A DNA stretch of 56,556 nt from Blautia glucerasea (GCF_020537505.1 NZ_JAJBMO010000026.1:1-56556), one strand, 5' to 3'; positions 8,321-17,705 are shown, counted from the first letter of the stretch. Notes: generated by a model from the sequence alone, not told the origin. A program made the numbers and translations.

Positions 8321-9454
8321 ATGAGTGAAAAAGGATTAACCACCATTGCTTTAAAAAAGATAAACCGTTCCAAGATTTACCAATACATTTACCGGAGCAA
8401 ACTGACCTCCAAGCTACAGATTGTCCAGGATCTGCAGATGGGTCTGTCTACTGTCAGCCAAAATTTAAATCTTCTGGAAAATGAAGGGCTGATTGAGAAA
8501 AATGGTTACTTTGCTTCCACCGGAGGACGAAAGGCCAATGCCATTCAGATTGTTTCGGATTTCAAAATTTCCATTGGTGTTGGCATATTAAAAAATATGT
8601 TTCATATCACCGCCATCGATCTGTATGGAAATACAATCTGTACCGATACCATTCCGCTTACCTACTCAAACACAGCTGCGTATTATCAGCAGATCACTGA
8701 CAAAGTCAAAGACTTTATTGACAAAAAACAGTATCCGGAGGACAAAATTCTAGGGGTTTCCATCGCTACCCAGGGAATTACTTCCCCGGATAATACCACT
8801 GTTATCTACGGAAACATTATGAACAACACAGGTATGCGTCTGAAGGATTTTTCCAGGCATCTGCCTTATCCCTGCCACCTGGAGCACGACTCCAAATCAG
8901 CTGCTTTTCTGGAATTATGGAATCATCCGGAGCTTGACAGTGCTGTTGTTTTTTTATTGAACCGAAATCTTGGCGGTGCCATTATCACCAATCACCAGAT
9001 TCACCAGGGACGTTCCATGCACAGCGGAACAATTGAGCATATATGCATCAACCCCGACGGACCGCTTTGCTACTGCGGAAAACGGGGCTGCCTGGAAACC
9101 TATTGCTCTGCTAACTCTCTGGAACAGGCCAGCGGCATGGCTATAAAGGAATTTTTCCCTCTTTTAAAAGAAAAAAAATCCCCTCAGCTTATACAAATCT
9201 GGGAGGATTATCTCAATCATCTGGCTTTTGCAATGAAAAACCTGAATCTGATTATTGATGCACCAATCATTATCAGTGGATATCTGGCACCTTATTTTAC
9301 AGAAGAAGACACCGATTATCTTCTGGAACAGATTAATTCCATGACTCCTTTTAAACTGGAAGAAGAGCAGCTTCTTGTGGGAACACATGGACAGTATACT
9401 CCGGCGATCGGGGCTGCACTTTTTTATGTGGAAAAATTTATCCATTCGGTTTAA
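8321..9454 (+). CDS. ROK family transcriptional regulator
   Basis: A 377-residue NagC/XylR-type regulator. Residues about 10-75 form a winged helix-turn-helix (LQIVQDLQMGLSTVSQNLNL, then a GGRK turn), followed by a ROK domain. The structural zinc motif CYCGKRGCLE lies at about residue 248. The ATP-binding DxGxT motif of ROK kinases is absent, so it is a regulator, not a kinase. It is divergent from the hexonate operon and presumably represses it until a sugar or sugar acid binds the ROK domain. The start follows CTAGGAG by 7 bases. Confidence 0.92.
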   Translation: MSEKGLTTIALKKINRSKIYQYIYRSKLTSKLQIVQDLQMGLSTVSQNLNLLENEGLIEKNGYFASTGGRKANAIQIVSDFKISIGVGILKNMFHITAIDLYGNTICTDTIPLTYSNTAAYYQQITDKVKDFIDKKQYPEDKILGVSIATQGITSPDNTTVIYGNIMNNTGMRLKDFSRHLPYPCHLEHDSKSAAFLELWNHPELDSAVVFLLNRNLGGAIITNHQIHQGRSMHSGTIEHICINPDGPLCYCGKRGCLETYCSANSLEQASGMAIKEFFPLLKEKKSPQLIQIWEDYLNHLAFAMKNLNLIIDAPIIISGYLAPYFTEEDTDYLLEQINSMTPFKLEEEQLLVGTHGQYTPAIGAALFYVEKFIHSV

Positions 9455-9495
9455 CACTTAAAAATCAAGGCAAAGCATGTAATTACACATTTTTC

Positions 9496-9524
9496 TTGAC
9501 AAAAGTTTATCATCTTCTTATAAT
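9496..9524 (+). promoter_or_regulatory. sigma-70-type promoter of the MarR-MATE operon
   Basis: Consensus -35 TTGACA (9496-9501) and -10 TATAAT (9519-9524) with 17-bp spacing. The -10 box overlaps the start of the palindrome at 9522-9551, so a bound regulator would block initiation. Confidence 0.9.
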
Positions 9525-9551
9525 TACCACTGTTAATTAACAATGGTAATT
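9522..9551. promoter_or_regulatory. palindromic MarR operator
   Basis: A 30-bp near-perfect palindrome (arms AATTACCA and TGGTAATT around GTTAATTAAC; a single mismatched pair) covers the -10 element and transcription start of the marR gene. Position and symmetry are typical of an autorepressing MarR dimer site. Confidence 0.8.
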
Positions 9552-9574
9552 ATTTTTTATAAGGAGAAATACCT

Positions 9575-10027
9575 ATGGATATTGAACTTATCAAGCGTAT
9601 GATGGATGCCTGTTATCAGGGCAAGCGGATCCGGGATATGCTGCCGCCTCTGCCAGATGGAGTTGCATCTTCCTATATTCAGTATCTGGATATCATTGAA
9701 AAGCTGGAAAAACAGGGAATTCAAGTGAAGGTATCAGATGTAAGTGACGCTCTTTCTCTCCCGCGTCCCGGTGTAACCCGTACAGTGAAGGACATGGAAG
9801 CCAAAGGCTATGTGAAAAAGTTTGCCTCCGCCGAGGACGGCCGGGTTACCTACCTGACTGTCACAGAAGCTGGAAAAGCCCTTTCAGGGAAGTACAATAA
9901 GCAGTACTTTACTATCCTGTCCGGTTATGTTGACAGGATTCCAGAGGAGGACATTCTGTGTACCATCCGGACCATGGAGAAATTTTATAAGATTATGTGT
10001 GAAAGGAGAATTGACCTTGACAAATGA
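9575..10027 (+). CDS. MarR family transcriptional regulator
   Basis: A 150-residue winged-helix protein: recognition-helix region VSDVSDALSLPRPGVTRTVK (about 50-69), wing around SAEDGRVTYLTVTEAG, and a dimerising C-terminal helix. MarR proteins are small-molecule-responsive repressors. It is preceded by TAAGGAG, has a palindromic operator over its own promoter, and its 3' end overlaps the start of a MATE efflux gene by 11 bases. It therefore most likely autoregulates a drug- or metabolite-export operon. The ligand is unknown. Confidence 0.92.
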   Translation: MDIELIKRMMDACYQGKRIRDMLPPLPDGVASSYIQYLDIIEKLEKQGIQVKVSDVSDALSLPRPGVTRTVKDMEAKGYVKKFASAEDGRVTYLTVTEAGKALSGKYNKQYFTILSGYVDRIPEEDILCTIRTMEKFYKIMCERRIDLDK

Positions 10028-11360
10028 AAAAAATGATTTTACCCAGGGAAGCATTCTGAAAAAGCTTGCCCTTTTTATGCTGCCGATTCTGGGAGCGCTT
10101 GTACTGCAGGCAGCATATGGTGCCGTAGACCTTCTGGTAGTTGGACGCTTCGGCTCCACCTCTGGATTATCTGCTGTTTCTACCGGAAGCCAGGTACTGA
10201 ACCTTGTGACTTTTGTGGTAACACAGTTTGCTATGGGAATCACAGTCCTCATAGCCCGCTATCTTGGCGAAAAAAAGCCTGAACGGATTGGCTCTGTCAT
10301 TGGCGGTGCTGCAGTTGTTTTTGCTGTTATCTCTGCCATACTTTTTATTGTAATGATTACCTTCGCCCACCCTATTTCCGTGCTTATGCAGGCTCCTGTG
10401 GAGGCTGTTTCACTTACCACAAGCTATGTAAGAATCTGTGGAAGCGGCATCTTCTTCATTGTTGCCTATAACCTGCTCGCTGCTATTTTTCGTGGGCTGG
10501 GTGACAGTAAATCGCCGCTTTTATTCGTTCTGGTAGCCTGTATTGTAAATATTTTCGGAGATTTGTTTCTGGTTGCAGGACTTCATCTGGATGCCGCCGG
10601 CGCAGCTCTCGCAACCGTTTTCGCACAGGCGGTCAGTGTAGTCTGTGCAATTGTCCTCCTGCTGAAAAAGAAGCTGCCCTTTTCCATCAAAAAATCCGAC
10701 TTCCGTTTTAATTCCCAATGTAAACGTTTTCTGGGAATCGGACTTCCTCTGGCTCTCCAGGAATTTCTTACCCAGATGTCCTTCCTGGCACTTTGTGCAT
10801 TTGTAAACAGACTGGGGCTGGAAGCCTCCTCCGGATATGGGGTCGCCTGCAAAATTGTAAACTTTGCCATGCTGATTCCAAGTGCACTGATGCAGTCCAT
10901 GGCCTCCTTCGTTTCCCAGAACGTAGGCGCAGGAAAGCCAAAGCGTGCAAAGCAGTCTATGTTCACCGGAATCGGAGTCGGACTGCTATTCGGATGTCTG
11001 GTTTTTGTTCTGGTTCTATTGAAGGGTGATGTACTTGCCAGCCTGTTCTCAACGGATGCAGCCGTTATCCAGAAAGGCTTTGAGTATCTGAAGGGCTTCG
11101 CTCCTGAAACAATTTTAACAGCAATTATGTTCAGTATGGTAGGTTATTTTAACGGAAATAATCAGACCTTGTGGGTTATGTTCCAGGGATTGTTTCAGAC
11201 ACTTCTGGTACGTCTTCCAATGTCATATTATATGAGCATTCAGCCTGATGCCAGTCTGACAAAGATTGGCCTGGCGGCACCATCCTCTACATTAGTAGGA
11301 ATTTTGCTTAATGTGATTTTCTTTCTGTATTTCAACAAAAAAATCAATAACAGGCAATAA
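10017..11360 (+). CDS. MATE family multidrug efflux transporter
   Basis: A 447-residue MATE transporter with 12 helices in two repeats. The N-terminal SILKKLALFMLPILGALVLQ, DLLVVGRFG and QFAMGITVLIARYLG segments are typical. It exports cationic or hydrophobic compounds in exchange for Na+ or H+. There is no suitable ATG. The TTG at 10017 follows AAAGGAG by 8 bases and gives the usual family length, so it is chosen; a second TTG at 10011 is too close to the ribosome-binding site. The gene overlaps marR and is presumably translationally coupled to it. A strong terminator follows. Confidence 0.9.
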   Translation: MTNEKNDFTQGSILKKLALFMLPILGALVLQAAYGAVDLLVVGRFGSTSGLSAVSTGSQVLNLVTFVVTQFAMGITVLIARYLGEKKPERIGSVIGGAAVVFAVISAILFIVMITFAHPISVLMQAPVEAVSLTTSYVRICGSGIFFIVAYNLLAAIFRGLGDSKSPLLFVLVACIVNIFGDLFLVAGLHLDAAGAALATVFAQAVSVVCAIVLLLKKKLPFSIKKSDFRFNSQCKRFLGIGLPLALQEFLTQMSFLALCAFVNRLGLEASSGYGVACKIVNFAMLIPSALMQSMASFVSQNVGAGKPKRAKQSMFTGIGVGLLFGCLVFVLVLLKGDVLASLFSTDAAVIQKGFEYLKGFAPETILTAIMFSMVGYFNGNNQTLWVMFQGLFQTLLVRLPMSYYMSIQPDASLTKIGLAAPSSTLVGILLNVIFFLYFNKKINNRQ

Positions 11361-11366
11361 GTAAAA

Positions 11367-11417
11367 ACAAGTCCTCTACGCAGTCTGTAAAATGTACTGC
11401 GTAGGGGACTTGTTTTG
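11367..11417. terminator. bidirectional terminator between MATE gene and cstA
   Basis: Stem ACAAGTCCTCTACGCAGT with ACTGCGTAGGGGACTTGT (one mismatch) and a 15-nt loop. A T-run follows on plus (CTTGTTTTG) and on minus (CTTGTTTTTAC), so it can end both convergent genes. Confidence 0.9.
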
Positions 11418-11433
11418 TGACGGGTTATTCTTA

Positions 11434-13137
11434 TTACGCCCGTTCTGCTTTTTTTTCGGTTTCTGGTTTTTCCAAAAGCTTCTTAATACCCTGGATTGCA
11501 ACCAGCACACCCAGTATTAACAGTAATACTGCAAATACCAGCTGTAAAGAATTTCCAAGATCCAGACCTGTTGTTACAAATGCTTTGGAAAGCTTTACGA
11601 TTGTCATTCCAAGTGCGGTAAAGGTAACTGCCATCATAAATACCATTGGTACCCAGAGCATCCAGCCCTGACGCTTGGTTTTCTTTAAGAATACGGCGCA
11701 GGCTACCAGTGCCAGTACGGATAACAGCTGGTTTGCAGAACCGAACAGTGGCCAGATTTCTGCATATCCAACCTTGGTAAGCATGTAAGCAAGTACAAGT
11801 GTAATGATGGTTGCAAAGTATTTGTTTGTTACCACTTTCTGGAATGAGCTCATATTTTCCTCATCTGTGTCGGAATCAAGGAAAAATTCCTGGAAGGACA
11901 AACGTCCGACTCTGGCTACAGAATCAAGGGAGGTCAGCGCAAATGCAGATACTGCAAGGTTGATCAGGGTGAACACAAGGGAGTGTGGCAGCCCGAGCAC
12001 GGAAAGAAAGTTTGCGATCGCACCTGCGAAAATCTGCGGCTGAGTGGTAAGTCCCTGTGCAGCAGCCTCGCCCTGTCCAAAGGATGCAACTGCGATCAAT
12101 GCGATGATTGCAAGCATACTTTCCATAAGCATTGCACCAAAGGAAACCGGCAGCATGTTCTTTTCATTTTTAATCTGCTTGGAAGCAGTACCGGAAGATA
12201 CCAGGGAATGGAAACCGGAAACTGCACCACAGGCAATTGTTACAAATAAGATCGGGAACATGTACTGTCCATCTACGTTAAAGCTTGTAAATGCCTGAAG
12301 ATTACATGCCGGGTTCGCCGCAAATACACCGATAACAGCGCCCACGATCATGAAGATCAGCAGATAACTGTTCAGATAATCACGCGGCTGAAGCAGCGCC
12401 CATACAGGAGCTACACTGGCTATCAGAATATATACAAAGATAATAATGTGCCAGGTTCCAAGGCTTACATACATTGGGAACTGAAGACCCAGCGCAATTG
12501 CTGCAACCAACAGCACAATTGCAAAAGCAGTATTAACCCATTTATTGAACTTTGTATATTTCAGGAAAAATCCAAGTCCAACTGCTTCAAAAATGAATAA
12601 CATAGAAGTAGTGGCAACAGCTCCATTTGCTGCCACTTTTGTAACTTCTCCTGCGTCGCTTGTAGCAAATCCATTAAAGGTTCCGGCTACAACATCTGCG
12701 AATGACGCAACAACCAGAATACAGAACAGCCAGCAGAATAAAAGGAATAATTTTTTTCCAAGTTTTCCAATGTACGCTTCAATAATGTATCCGATTGTAC
12801 GTCCTTTATTCTTTACAGAGGCATACATAGATGCAAAATCCTGAACTGCTCCGAAAAATACACCACCGATCAGGATCCAAAGAAGTACCGGAAGCCATCC
12901 GAAAATTGCAGCCTGTATTGGTCCGTTGATCGGACCGGCACCGGCAATGGATGCAAACTGATGTCCAAATACTACATTGGTATCAGCCGGTACATAGTCA
13001 ACTCCATCCTCCATTTCGTAAGCCGGAGTTTTTGCTTTCGGGTCAATTCCCCATTTGTTCTGAAGGTAACGGCCATACAGAAGATAGGCGCCGCCCAGAA
13101 CTACGATAGCAATTACCATCATCATAATTCCACTCAT
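11434..13137 (-). CDS. cstA: CstA family carbon starvation protein (pyruvate/peptide transporter)
   Basis: A 567-residue integral membrane protein with about 15 helices and the CstA signatures VVFGHQFASIAGAGPINGP and AVQDFASMYASVKNKGRTIG, followed by the 5TM C-terminal part. CstA proteins have been linked to pyruvate uptake and to peptide utilisation. Here the gene sits behind a T-box leader, so its expression should rise when a specific tRNA is uncharged, which favours an amino-acid or peptide supply role in this organism. AGGAGAAAG precedes the ATG. It is followed by a shared terminator, and an AGCS amino acid symporter lies upstream on the same strand. Confidence 0.93.
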   Translation of the reverse strand: MSGIMMMVIAIVVLGGAYLLYGRYLQNKWGIDPKAKTPAYEMEDGVDYVPADTNVVFGHQFASIAGAGPINGPIQAAIFGWLPVLLWILIGGVFFGAVQDFASMYASVKNKGRTIGYIIEAYIGKLGKKLFLLFCWLFCILVVASFADVVAGTFNGFATSDAGEVTKVAANGAVATTSMLFIFEAVGLGFFLKYTKFNKWVNTAFAIVLLVAAIALGLQFPMYVSLGTWHIIIFVYILIASVAPVWALLQPRDYLNSYLLIFMIVGAVIGVFAANPACNLQAFTSFNVDGQYMFPILFVTIACGAVSGFHSLVSSGTASKQIKNEKNMLPVSFGAMLMESMLAIIALIAVASFGQGEAAAQGLTTQPQIFAGAIANFLSVLGLPHSLVFTLINLAVSAFALTSLDSVARVGRLSFQEFFLDSDTDEENMSSFQKVVTNKYFATIITLVLAYMLTKVGYAEIWPLFGSANQLLSVLALVACAVFLKKTKRQGWMLWVPMVFMMAVTFTALGMTIVKLSKAFVTTGLDLGNSLQLVFAVLLLILGVLVAIQGIKKLLEKPETEKKAERA

Positions 13138-13175
13138 AATCTTTCTCCTCGTCTTTCATTTGTAGTCAAGTGGTT

Positions 13176-13440
13176 AATATATATTAAAAACGCCCTTGCT
13201 ATCCAATGGATAACAAAGGCGGAATTTCCGTGGTACCACTTTGTATTATCGTATCTATTACTAAATACGACCACTCATTGCTGTCTATATAAACAGCTTC
13301 TTCTGTAACGTGAAGACTACGTCCCAGCTTACTAAATTCAGTGGGATGCTCCCAGGTGATACCACAAAATACCTTCTGCCGCCTCTCACCAGCCTGCGGC
13401 TCTCTGTGTTCCGGTTATCTTTTGTAATTTGTCCTGTTCC
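13176..13440 (-). promoter_or_regulatory. T-box riboswitch leader of cstA
   Basis: On the minus strand the stem I features (AGAGAGCC...GGCTGGTGAGAGG, then ACCTGGGAGC) are followed by the T-box core AAGTGGTACCACGG (13228-13241) and a terminator (13186-13222). Placing the specifier six bases before GAGC gives ATC (13358-13360), an isoleucine codon; a one-register shift would read GTA (valine). The UGGU of the T-box would pair with an A73 tRNA end, which suits either. Uncharged tRNA should stabilise the antiterminator and switch on cstA. Confidence 0.88.
13186..13222 (-). terminator. regulated terminator of the T-box leader
   Basis: Stem CGCCTTTGTTATCC / GGATAGCAAGGGCG followed by TTTTT on the minus strand, about 50 bases before cstA. 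The 5' side overlaps the end of the T-box antiterminator region, as expected for the alternative fold. Confidence 0.85.
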
Positions 13441-13603
13441 ATGCATTTCTCTTTATTTAATTAAAGTTTTACTACTTTTTTTAGAAAATTGCAATACACT
13501 TTTTTGTACATATTGTACGATTTTATCAATCTGTTTTTGTGCATTTTGTGTATGGTTTTTTCTTACAGAATCACTTACTCTTCTCTATAATTATCGAAGA
13601 CAG

Positions 13604-15013
13604 TTAACTGTGTTTCGAACGCGATTTTTTCTTTATTTCCGGCTGAAACGCCTCAATATTCCTGGCAATTTCCCCGCTGAGAAGCAGCATACAGATCAGG
13701 TTTGGAATTGCCATCAATGCGTTGGCAATATCTGAGAAATTCCATACCAGGCTCAGTGTCTGAGTGCAGCCTACATAGACTACCAGAGAAAATACGATTC
13801 GGTAGATCATGTTATATTTATGACTGCCAAGCAAATACTCGAAAGCCTTTTCCCCATGATATTCCCAGCCAAGAATGGTGGAAAAGGCAAACAGGGTAAT
13901 GCCGATGGTTACCAGCCAGCCGCCGGCACTACCGAGGACCGTTTCAAATGCCGCGATTGTTACATCCGATCCGGTAAGCAGATTTCCTGCTGCGTCTGTG
14001 GCTCCAAGCATCCCGGAAGATGCAATTGCAAGTCCTGTAATGGTACATACCACAATGGTATCCCAGAAGGTTCCGGTCATATTTATGTATCCCTGACGTA
14101 CCGGATTGTCCGTAGTAGCTGCTGCCGCTGTGATTGCTGCGGAGCCCATGCCAGCTTCATTTGAGAAAACGCCCCGGGCAACACCATATCGCATGGCACT
14201 CATCATAGAGGCTGTGATAGTTCCGCAAAGACCGCCGCCAACTGCTTTTGCGGAAAAGGCCATTTTAAAGATCATTGCAAGTCCGGATGGAAGATTTGAA
14301 ATATTTCCAAGGATTACAATAAGTCCGCAGATTACATAGAAAATTGCCATTACCGGAACTACCACTGAAGAAACCTTAGATATAGATTTGATTCCACCAA
14401 CAATGATCAATAATGTTAATATTGTTATAATAATTCCGGAGATTTTCATTGGCACATGGAAGGTTGCATGAAGAGCGCTTGCAATGGAGTTTCCCTGAGT
14501 CATGTTTCCAATGCCAAAGGATGCTATTACTGCGAAAAATGCGAAAAGCCATGCCAGGATCACGCCCAGTGTTTTATTTTTCAGGCCTTTTTTCATAGTG
14601 TACATGGGACCGCCGCTCATTTCTCCTTTGGCATTTACCTCACGGTATTTGATGGCCAGCATACACTCGCTGAATTTGGAAGTAATACCAAATGCTGCGG
14701 AAATCCACATCCATACCAATGCACCCGGGCCGCCAGAAACCATGGCAGTGGCAACTCCTACAATGTTTCCGGTTCCAATGGTTGCTGCAAGAGCTGTGGT
14801 CAGAGCGGAAAACGGAGATACATCGCCCTCTCCTCTGCTTTTCGTGCGAGCTTCTTTGCTGAGAGTGCTTTTCAACGCATAGCCCAGATTTCGCCAGGTA
14901 AGGAACCGGGTTCGCACTGTCAGAAATATTCCTGTTCCTACAAGCAGGATCAACATAACCGGTCCCCATACAAAATCATCAATCCTTGTTACGATCTCGT
15001 TTAAGTCCTCCAT
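13604..15013 (-). CDS. AGCS family alanine/glycine:cation symporter
   Basis: A 469-residue sodium (or proton):amino acid symporter of the AGCS family. The diagnostic segment ALAATIGTGNIVGVATAM (about residues 72-90) and GGPGALVWMWISAAFG follow the first helices, and FSNEAGMGSAAIT is present mid-protein; about 11 helices can be drawn. Typical substrates are alanine and glycine. AAGGAGG precedes the ATG. It lies upstream of cstA on the same strand but is separated by the T-box leader, so the two are independently controlled parts of an amino-acid uptake cluster. Confidence 0.92.
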   Translation of the reverse strand: MEDLNEIVTRIDDFVWGPVMLILLVGTGIFLTVRTRFLTWRNLGYALKSTLSKEARTKSRGEGDVSPFSALTTALAATIGTGNIVGVATAMVSGGPGALVWMWISAAFGITSKFSECMLAIKYREVNAKGEMSGGPMYTMKKGLKNKTLGVILAWLFAFFAVIASFGIGNMTQGNSIASALHATFHVPMKISGIIITILTLLIIVGGIKSISKVSSVVVPVMAIFYVICGLIVILGNISNLPSGLAMIFKMAFSAKAVGGGLCGTITASMMSAMRYGVARGVFSNEAGMGSAAITAAAATTDNPVRQGYINMTGTFWDTIVVCTITGLAIASSGMLGATDAAGNLLTGSDVTIAAFETVLGSAGGWLVTIGITLFAFSTILGWEYHGEKAFEYLLGSHKYNMIYRIVFSLVVYVGCTQTLSLVWNFSDIANALMAIPNLICMLLLSGEIARNIEAFQPEIKKKSRSKHS

Positions 15014-15050
15014 ACTGCATAACCTCCTTCTGCAATTTTACATACACACT

Positions 15051-15138
15051 CTAAAGCCTGTTTGAAAAATCATTCCCGCAATCTGCACGCCCACTTTGCG
15101 GTATATTTTGCAGAAAACCTTTTTCAAACACACTTTAG
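15051..15138 (-). repeat. dispersed palindromic repeat, full copy A
   Basis: An 88-bp element ended by an imperfect inverted repeat: CTAAAGCCTGTTTGAAAAA on the left and TTTTTCAAACACACTTTAG on the right. The core matches copies B, C and D in the reverse orientation. It carries no gene and lies just upstream of the AGCS symporter. Confidence 0.75.
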
Positions 15139-15317
15139 CATGAGTTTTTTACTCATTATTGCAAAAACTACAAAAAGAGCCATGTTTGAACAACATCGCT
15201 CTTCTCTGTGTGTATGTATTAAGTTATTCGTAGTATACGCTTATGTACATCTTGTGTCAAGACAATTGTCTGAAATTTCAGCAATTATCTGAATTTCTAA
15301 CAATTATCCAAACGAAC

Positions 15318-15337
15318 ATGTCGCCTGTTGGCGACAT
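15318..15337 (-). terminator. small hairpin after the GHKL kinase gene
   Basis: Perfect ATGTCGCC/GGCGACAT stem with a 4-base loop, 16 bp after the kinase stop codon on the minus strand. The following sequence (GTTCGTTTGG) is only moderately T-rich, so termination is possible rather than certain. A half of the same hairpin (GGCGACATGTT) recurs near 54463-54474. Confidence 0.45.
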
Positions 15338-15352
15338 CACCATATATGAAAG

Positions 15353-16687
15353 TCAGCTGTTCCACGTCTCCATTTTCTTTTCGCTGACCGGTATCAGTAT
15401 CTTCAGATCAAACCAATTCTCCTTGGTATCAATGGATACAGCGCCATCATATTTATTTACCGTATAGCGGATACTTTTCAGTCCATAACCATGAAATTCC
15501 TTGTCTCGTTTCGTTGTGATAAACGCTCCACCCTGATAATTCAGTTCCGTATCATAATAATTTTCAAACCGGAGAAGCAGAAAGTTTTTCTGTTTTGAGA
15601 CACTGACGTGTATCAGCCTTTTTTCTTTAGCAGGAATCTTCAATTCGCATTCAATGGCATTGTCCAGTGCATTTCCAAAAATACTGCAGATATCCATAAC
15701 ATCCATAAAATCCAGCAAGGTTCCATCTGCAACGCAGGTAAAGGTAATGTTATGCTTTGCACAATAAAGACTCTTGGTAGTCAGCACGGTATCCAGCACT
15801 TTATTTCCTGTTTTGTTCTGGTTTTCATATTTCTTTATATCTGCTTCCATTTTATCCAGAAATTCTTCCCTTTTTTCAGGATCAGCTTCACTTCTTAGCA
15901 CCGCGATCTGATGCTTCAGATCATGATACTTATAATTGATCAGCTCAATACTTTCCTTTGACTGCTTATATTGCGCATACTGATTCTGAAGCACATTCTG
16001 TACCGCCTCCAGTTCTTTTCTTACCCGAAGCTCACAGCACTGTATCAAATGTGCATATAGGATTGCAATTCCTGCAACATCTACTATAGTACGGATATTT
16101 CCTATTTCAAAAGAATATCTGCCTGTAAATGGCGTGTTCACATTCACATAACTCATATTGCTGACAGCAAATACGGCAATACTGATCAGGAGTCCGGAAA
16201 AATATTCCCTTCTTGTGATTTCCATCTGTCCATCCTTTGGCAGATGAACATGGAGAATTTTGTACAATATCACTGCAATCACACCATAGATCAGAAGAAT
16301 TGCCATTCCCTGCTGCCACCAGGACATCCATGCTTCTTTCCCTGTATAACACAGGATCTGCCACCCGGCAGAAGCCATAAATTCAGCTGCTACAAAAGCA
16401 ATCATTCCAAAATACGCAGCATCTGTCAGCCTTATCTCACAGCAGCAAAAAACAAAAGCAACCATCAGAAAAACCGCAAATATCATACAGGGGATCCAGA
16501 AAATCAGCCTTACCCCACCGGTAGAGATCAGGAATACGCTCTGTATTCCAAACGTCCCTGCTGCAAAGCAGCCTGTTACAGCCGGTGAAAATCTTTTTTT
16601 TAAGGGCAGAATAAAAATCATACAAGCCATCCACTCTGCAAGTGCCGTATAAAGTCTTGGAATATCTGGCAGATAATATTCTGTCAT
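15353..16687 (-). CDS. GHKL-type sensor histidine kinase (AgrC-like)
   Basis: A 444-residue membrane sensor. The N-terminal half has about six hydrophobic helices. The cytoplasmic half has the histidine box YHDLKHQI, the N box FGNALDNAIEC and the G box GYGLKSI of the HATPase_c_5/GHKL class that partners LytTR regulators. The start at 16687 follows GGGGAGAGG and overlaps the stop of the upstream response regulator by four bases (ATGA), showing translational coupling. The signal is unknown; membrane helices without a large outer domain suggest a peptide or membrane-borne ligand. No AgrD-like peptide gene is visible nearby. Confidence 0.92.
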   Translation of the reverse strand: MTEYYLPDIPRLYTALAEWMACMIFILPLKKRFSPAVTGCFAAGTFGIQSVFLISTGGVRLIFWIPCMIFAVFLMVAFVFCCCEIRLTDAAYFGMIAFVAAEFMASAGWQILCYTGKEAWMSWWQQGMAILLIYGVIAVILYKILHVHLPKDGQMEITRREYFSGLLISIAVFAVSNMSYVNVNTPFTGRYSFEIGNIRTIVDVAGIAILYAHLIQCCELRVRKELEAVQNVLQNQYAQYKQSKESIELINYKYHDLKHQIAVLRSEADPEKREEFLDKMEADIKKYENQNKTGNKVLDTVLTTKSLYCAKHNITFTCVADGTLLDFMDVMDICSIFGNALDNAIECELKIPAKEKRLIHVSVSKQKNFLLLRFENYYDTELNYQGGAFITTKRDKEFHGYGLKSIRYTVNKYDGAVSIDTKENWFDLKILIPVSEKKMETWNS

Positions 16688-17394
16688 TTTATCACCTCTC
16701 CCCAATATCTGGTCAGGGCTTCCATGAAGACCTTTTTGCGTGCACGGCTTAATGTCAGATTTTCTCCCTTCACCAAAGCACATCCATCCTGGATCCGGTC
16801 TACATGCTGGAGATTGATCAGATATCCCTTATTTCCACGGCAGAAATTCATCTCCGAAAGCTTTTCCTCCATCTCCTTCATTTTCCCTGTTGTCTCATAG
16901 TCACCCAGTATGGTATGGAGTATCAGAGTATGTCCCTGACTTTCAATATAATAAATATTTGCAACATTGATTCTGACCATGCCACCTTTCATATTCACCA
17001 TGATAATCTTCGTTTCCCGCTTTTTCATCCGGCTGATGGCGCGGTTAAGCCTCTGGGAAAATGCGAAATAAGACACCGGCTTCAGTACATAATCCAGCGC
17101 ATCCACCGCATATCCCCTGATCGCATATTGTGCCATATTCGTAATAAAAATGATCACAACCTCCGTGTCAATTTTGCGGATTTCTTCAGCGGCAGACATT
17201 CCGTCCATAAATTTCATTTCCACATCCATCAGGATAATATCGTACTGGGATTTATATTTATTTACAATCTGATCGCCATCTGAATAGACTGTAATGTCAA
17301 ACATCTCTTTGTTCTCTTTTTCATATTGATGCAGAAACTGCTGAAGCTGCTTTGCATACATTTCTTCATCTTCTACAATCGCAATGCTGATCAT
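16684..17394 (-). CDS. LytTR family response regulator
   Basis: A 236-residue regulator: receiver domain (1-120) with acidic pocket EDE at 8-10 and phospho-acceptor Asp57 in LMDVEM, then a LytTR DNA-binding domain (about 135-232). The start at 17394 follows AGGAGGACTGGC; upstream extension has no ribosome-binding site. It is the partner of the GHKL kinase it overlaps. Upstream on the same strand, after about 310 bp, are the secreted protein and alkyl-sulfatase-like genes, which are plausible targets. This linkage is inferred from position. Confidence 0.93.
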   Translation of the reverse strand: MISIAIVEDEEMYAKQLQQFLHQYEKENKEMFDITVYSDGDQIVNKYKSQYDIILMDVEMKFMDGMSAAEEIRKIDTEVVIIFITNMAQYAIRGYAVDALDYVLKPVSYFAFSQRLNRAISRMKKRETKIIMVNMKGGMVRINVANIYYIESQGHTLILHTILGDYETTGKMKEMEEKLSEMNFCRGNKGYLINLQHVDRIQDGCALVKGENLTLSRARKKVFMEALTRYWGEVIK

Positions 17395-17705
17395 GCCAGT
17401 CCTCCTTTTTCCTATTATTACACCTTCCTTCATAATAAATAATTTTCCCTCACTCTGCAAGACAAAAATCACATAAAAAATCCCCCTTTTTCTCTGAAAC
17501 TTTTACAGATTCCTTGCTCTGCTTTTTCCAGATTTAAAAGGGGGACTTATGTCTCCAGATTACTGTTTAATTATTCGTTTACAGCCTGTTTTTTCTCCAG
17601 CGTACAATTACAATTGTTAATTGTCACAAAGTAGGTGGGGAGGATGTTATGTCATTGCTAAAATTTTATCCTTCCATTTTCTTCTTATTTCAACAAATAT
17701 TTTAT
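17395..17705 (-). promoter_or_regulatory. intergenic region with hairpin and palindrome upstream of the two-component system
   Basis: On the minus strand a stem TCCCCCTTTT (17536-17546) / AAAAGGGGGA (17481-17490) with a loop of about 45 bases is followed by TTTTTTATG, so it may terminate transcription arriving from the secreted-protein gene or attenuate the regulator gene. A near-perfect palindrome with arms ACAATTA/TTAATTGT lies at 17604-17624 and may be a binding site. Confidence 0.45.
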
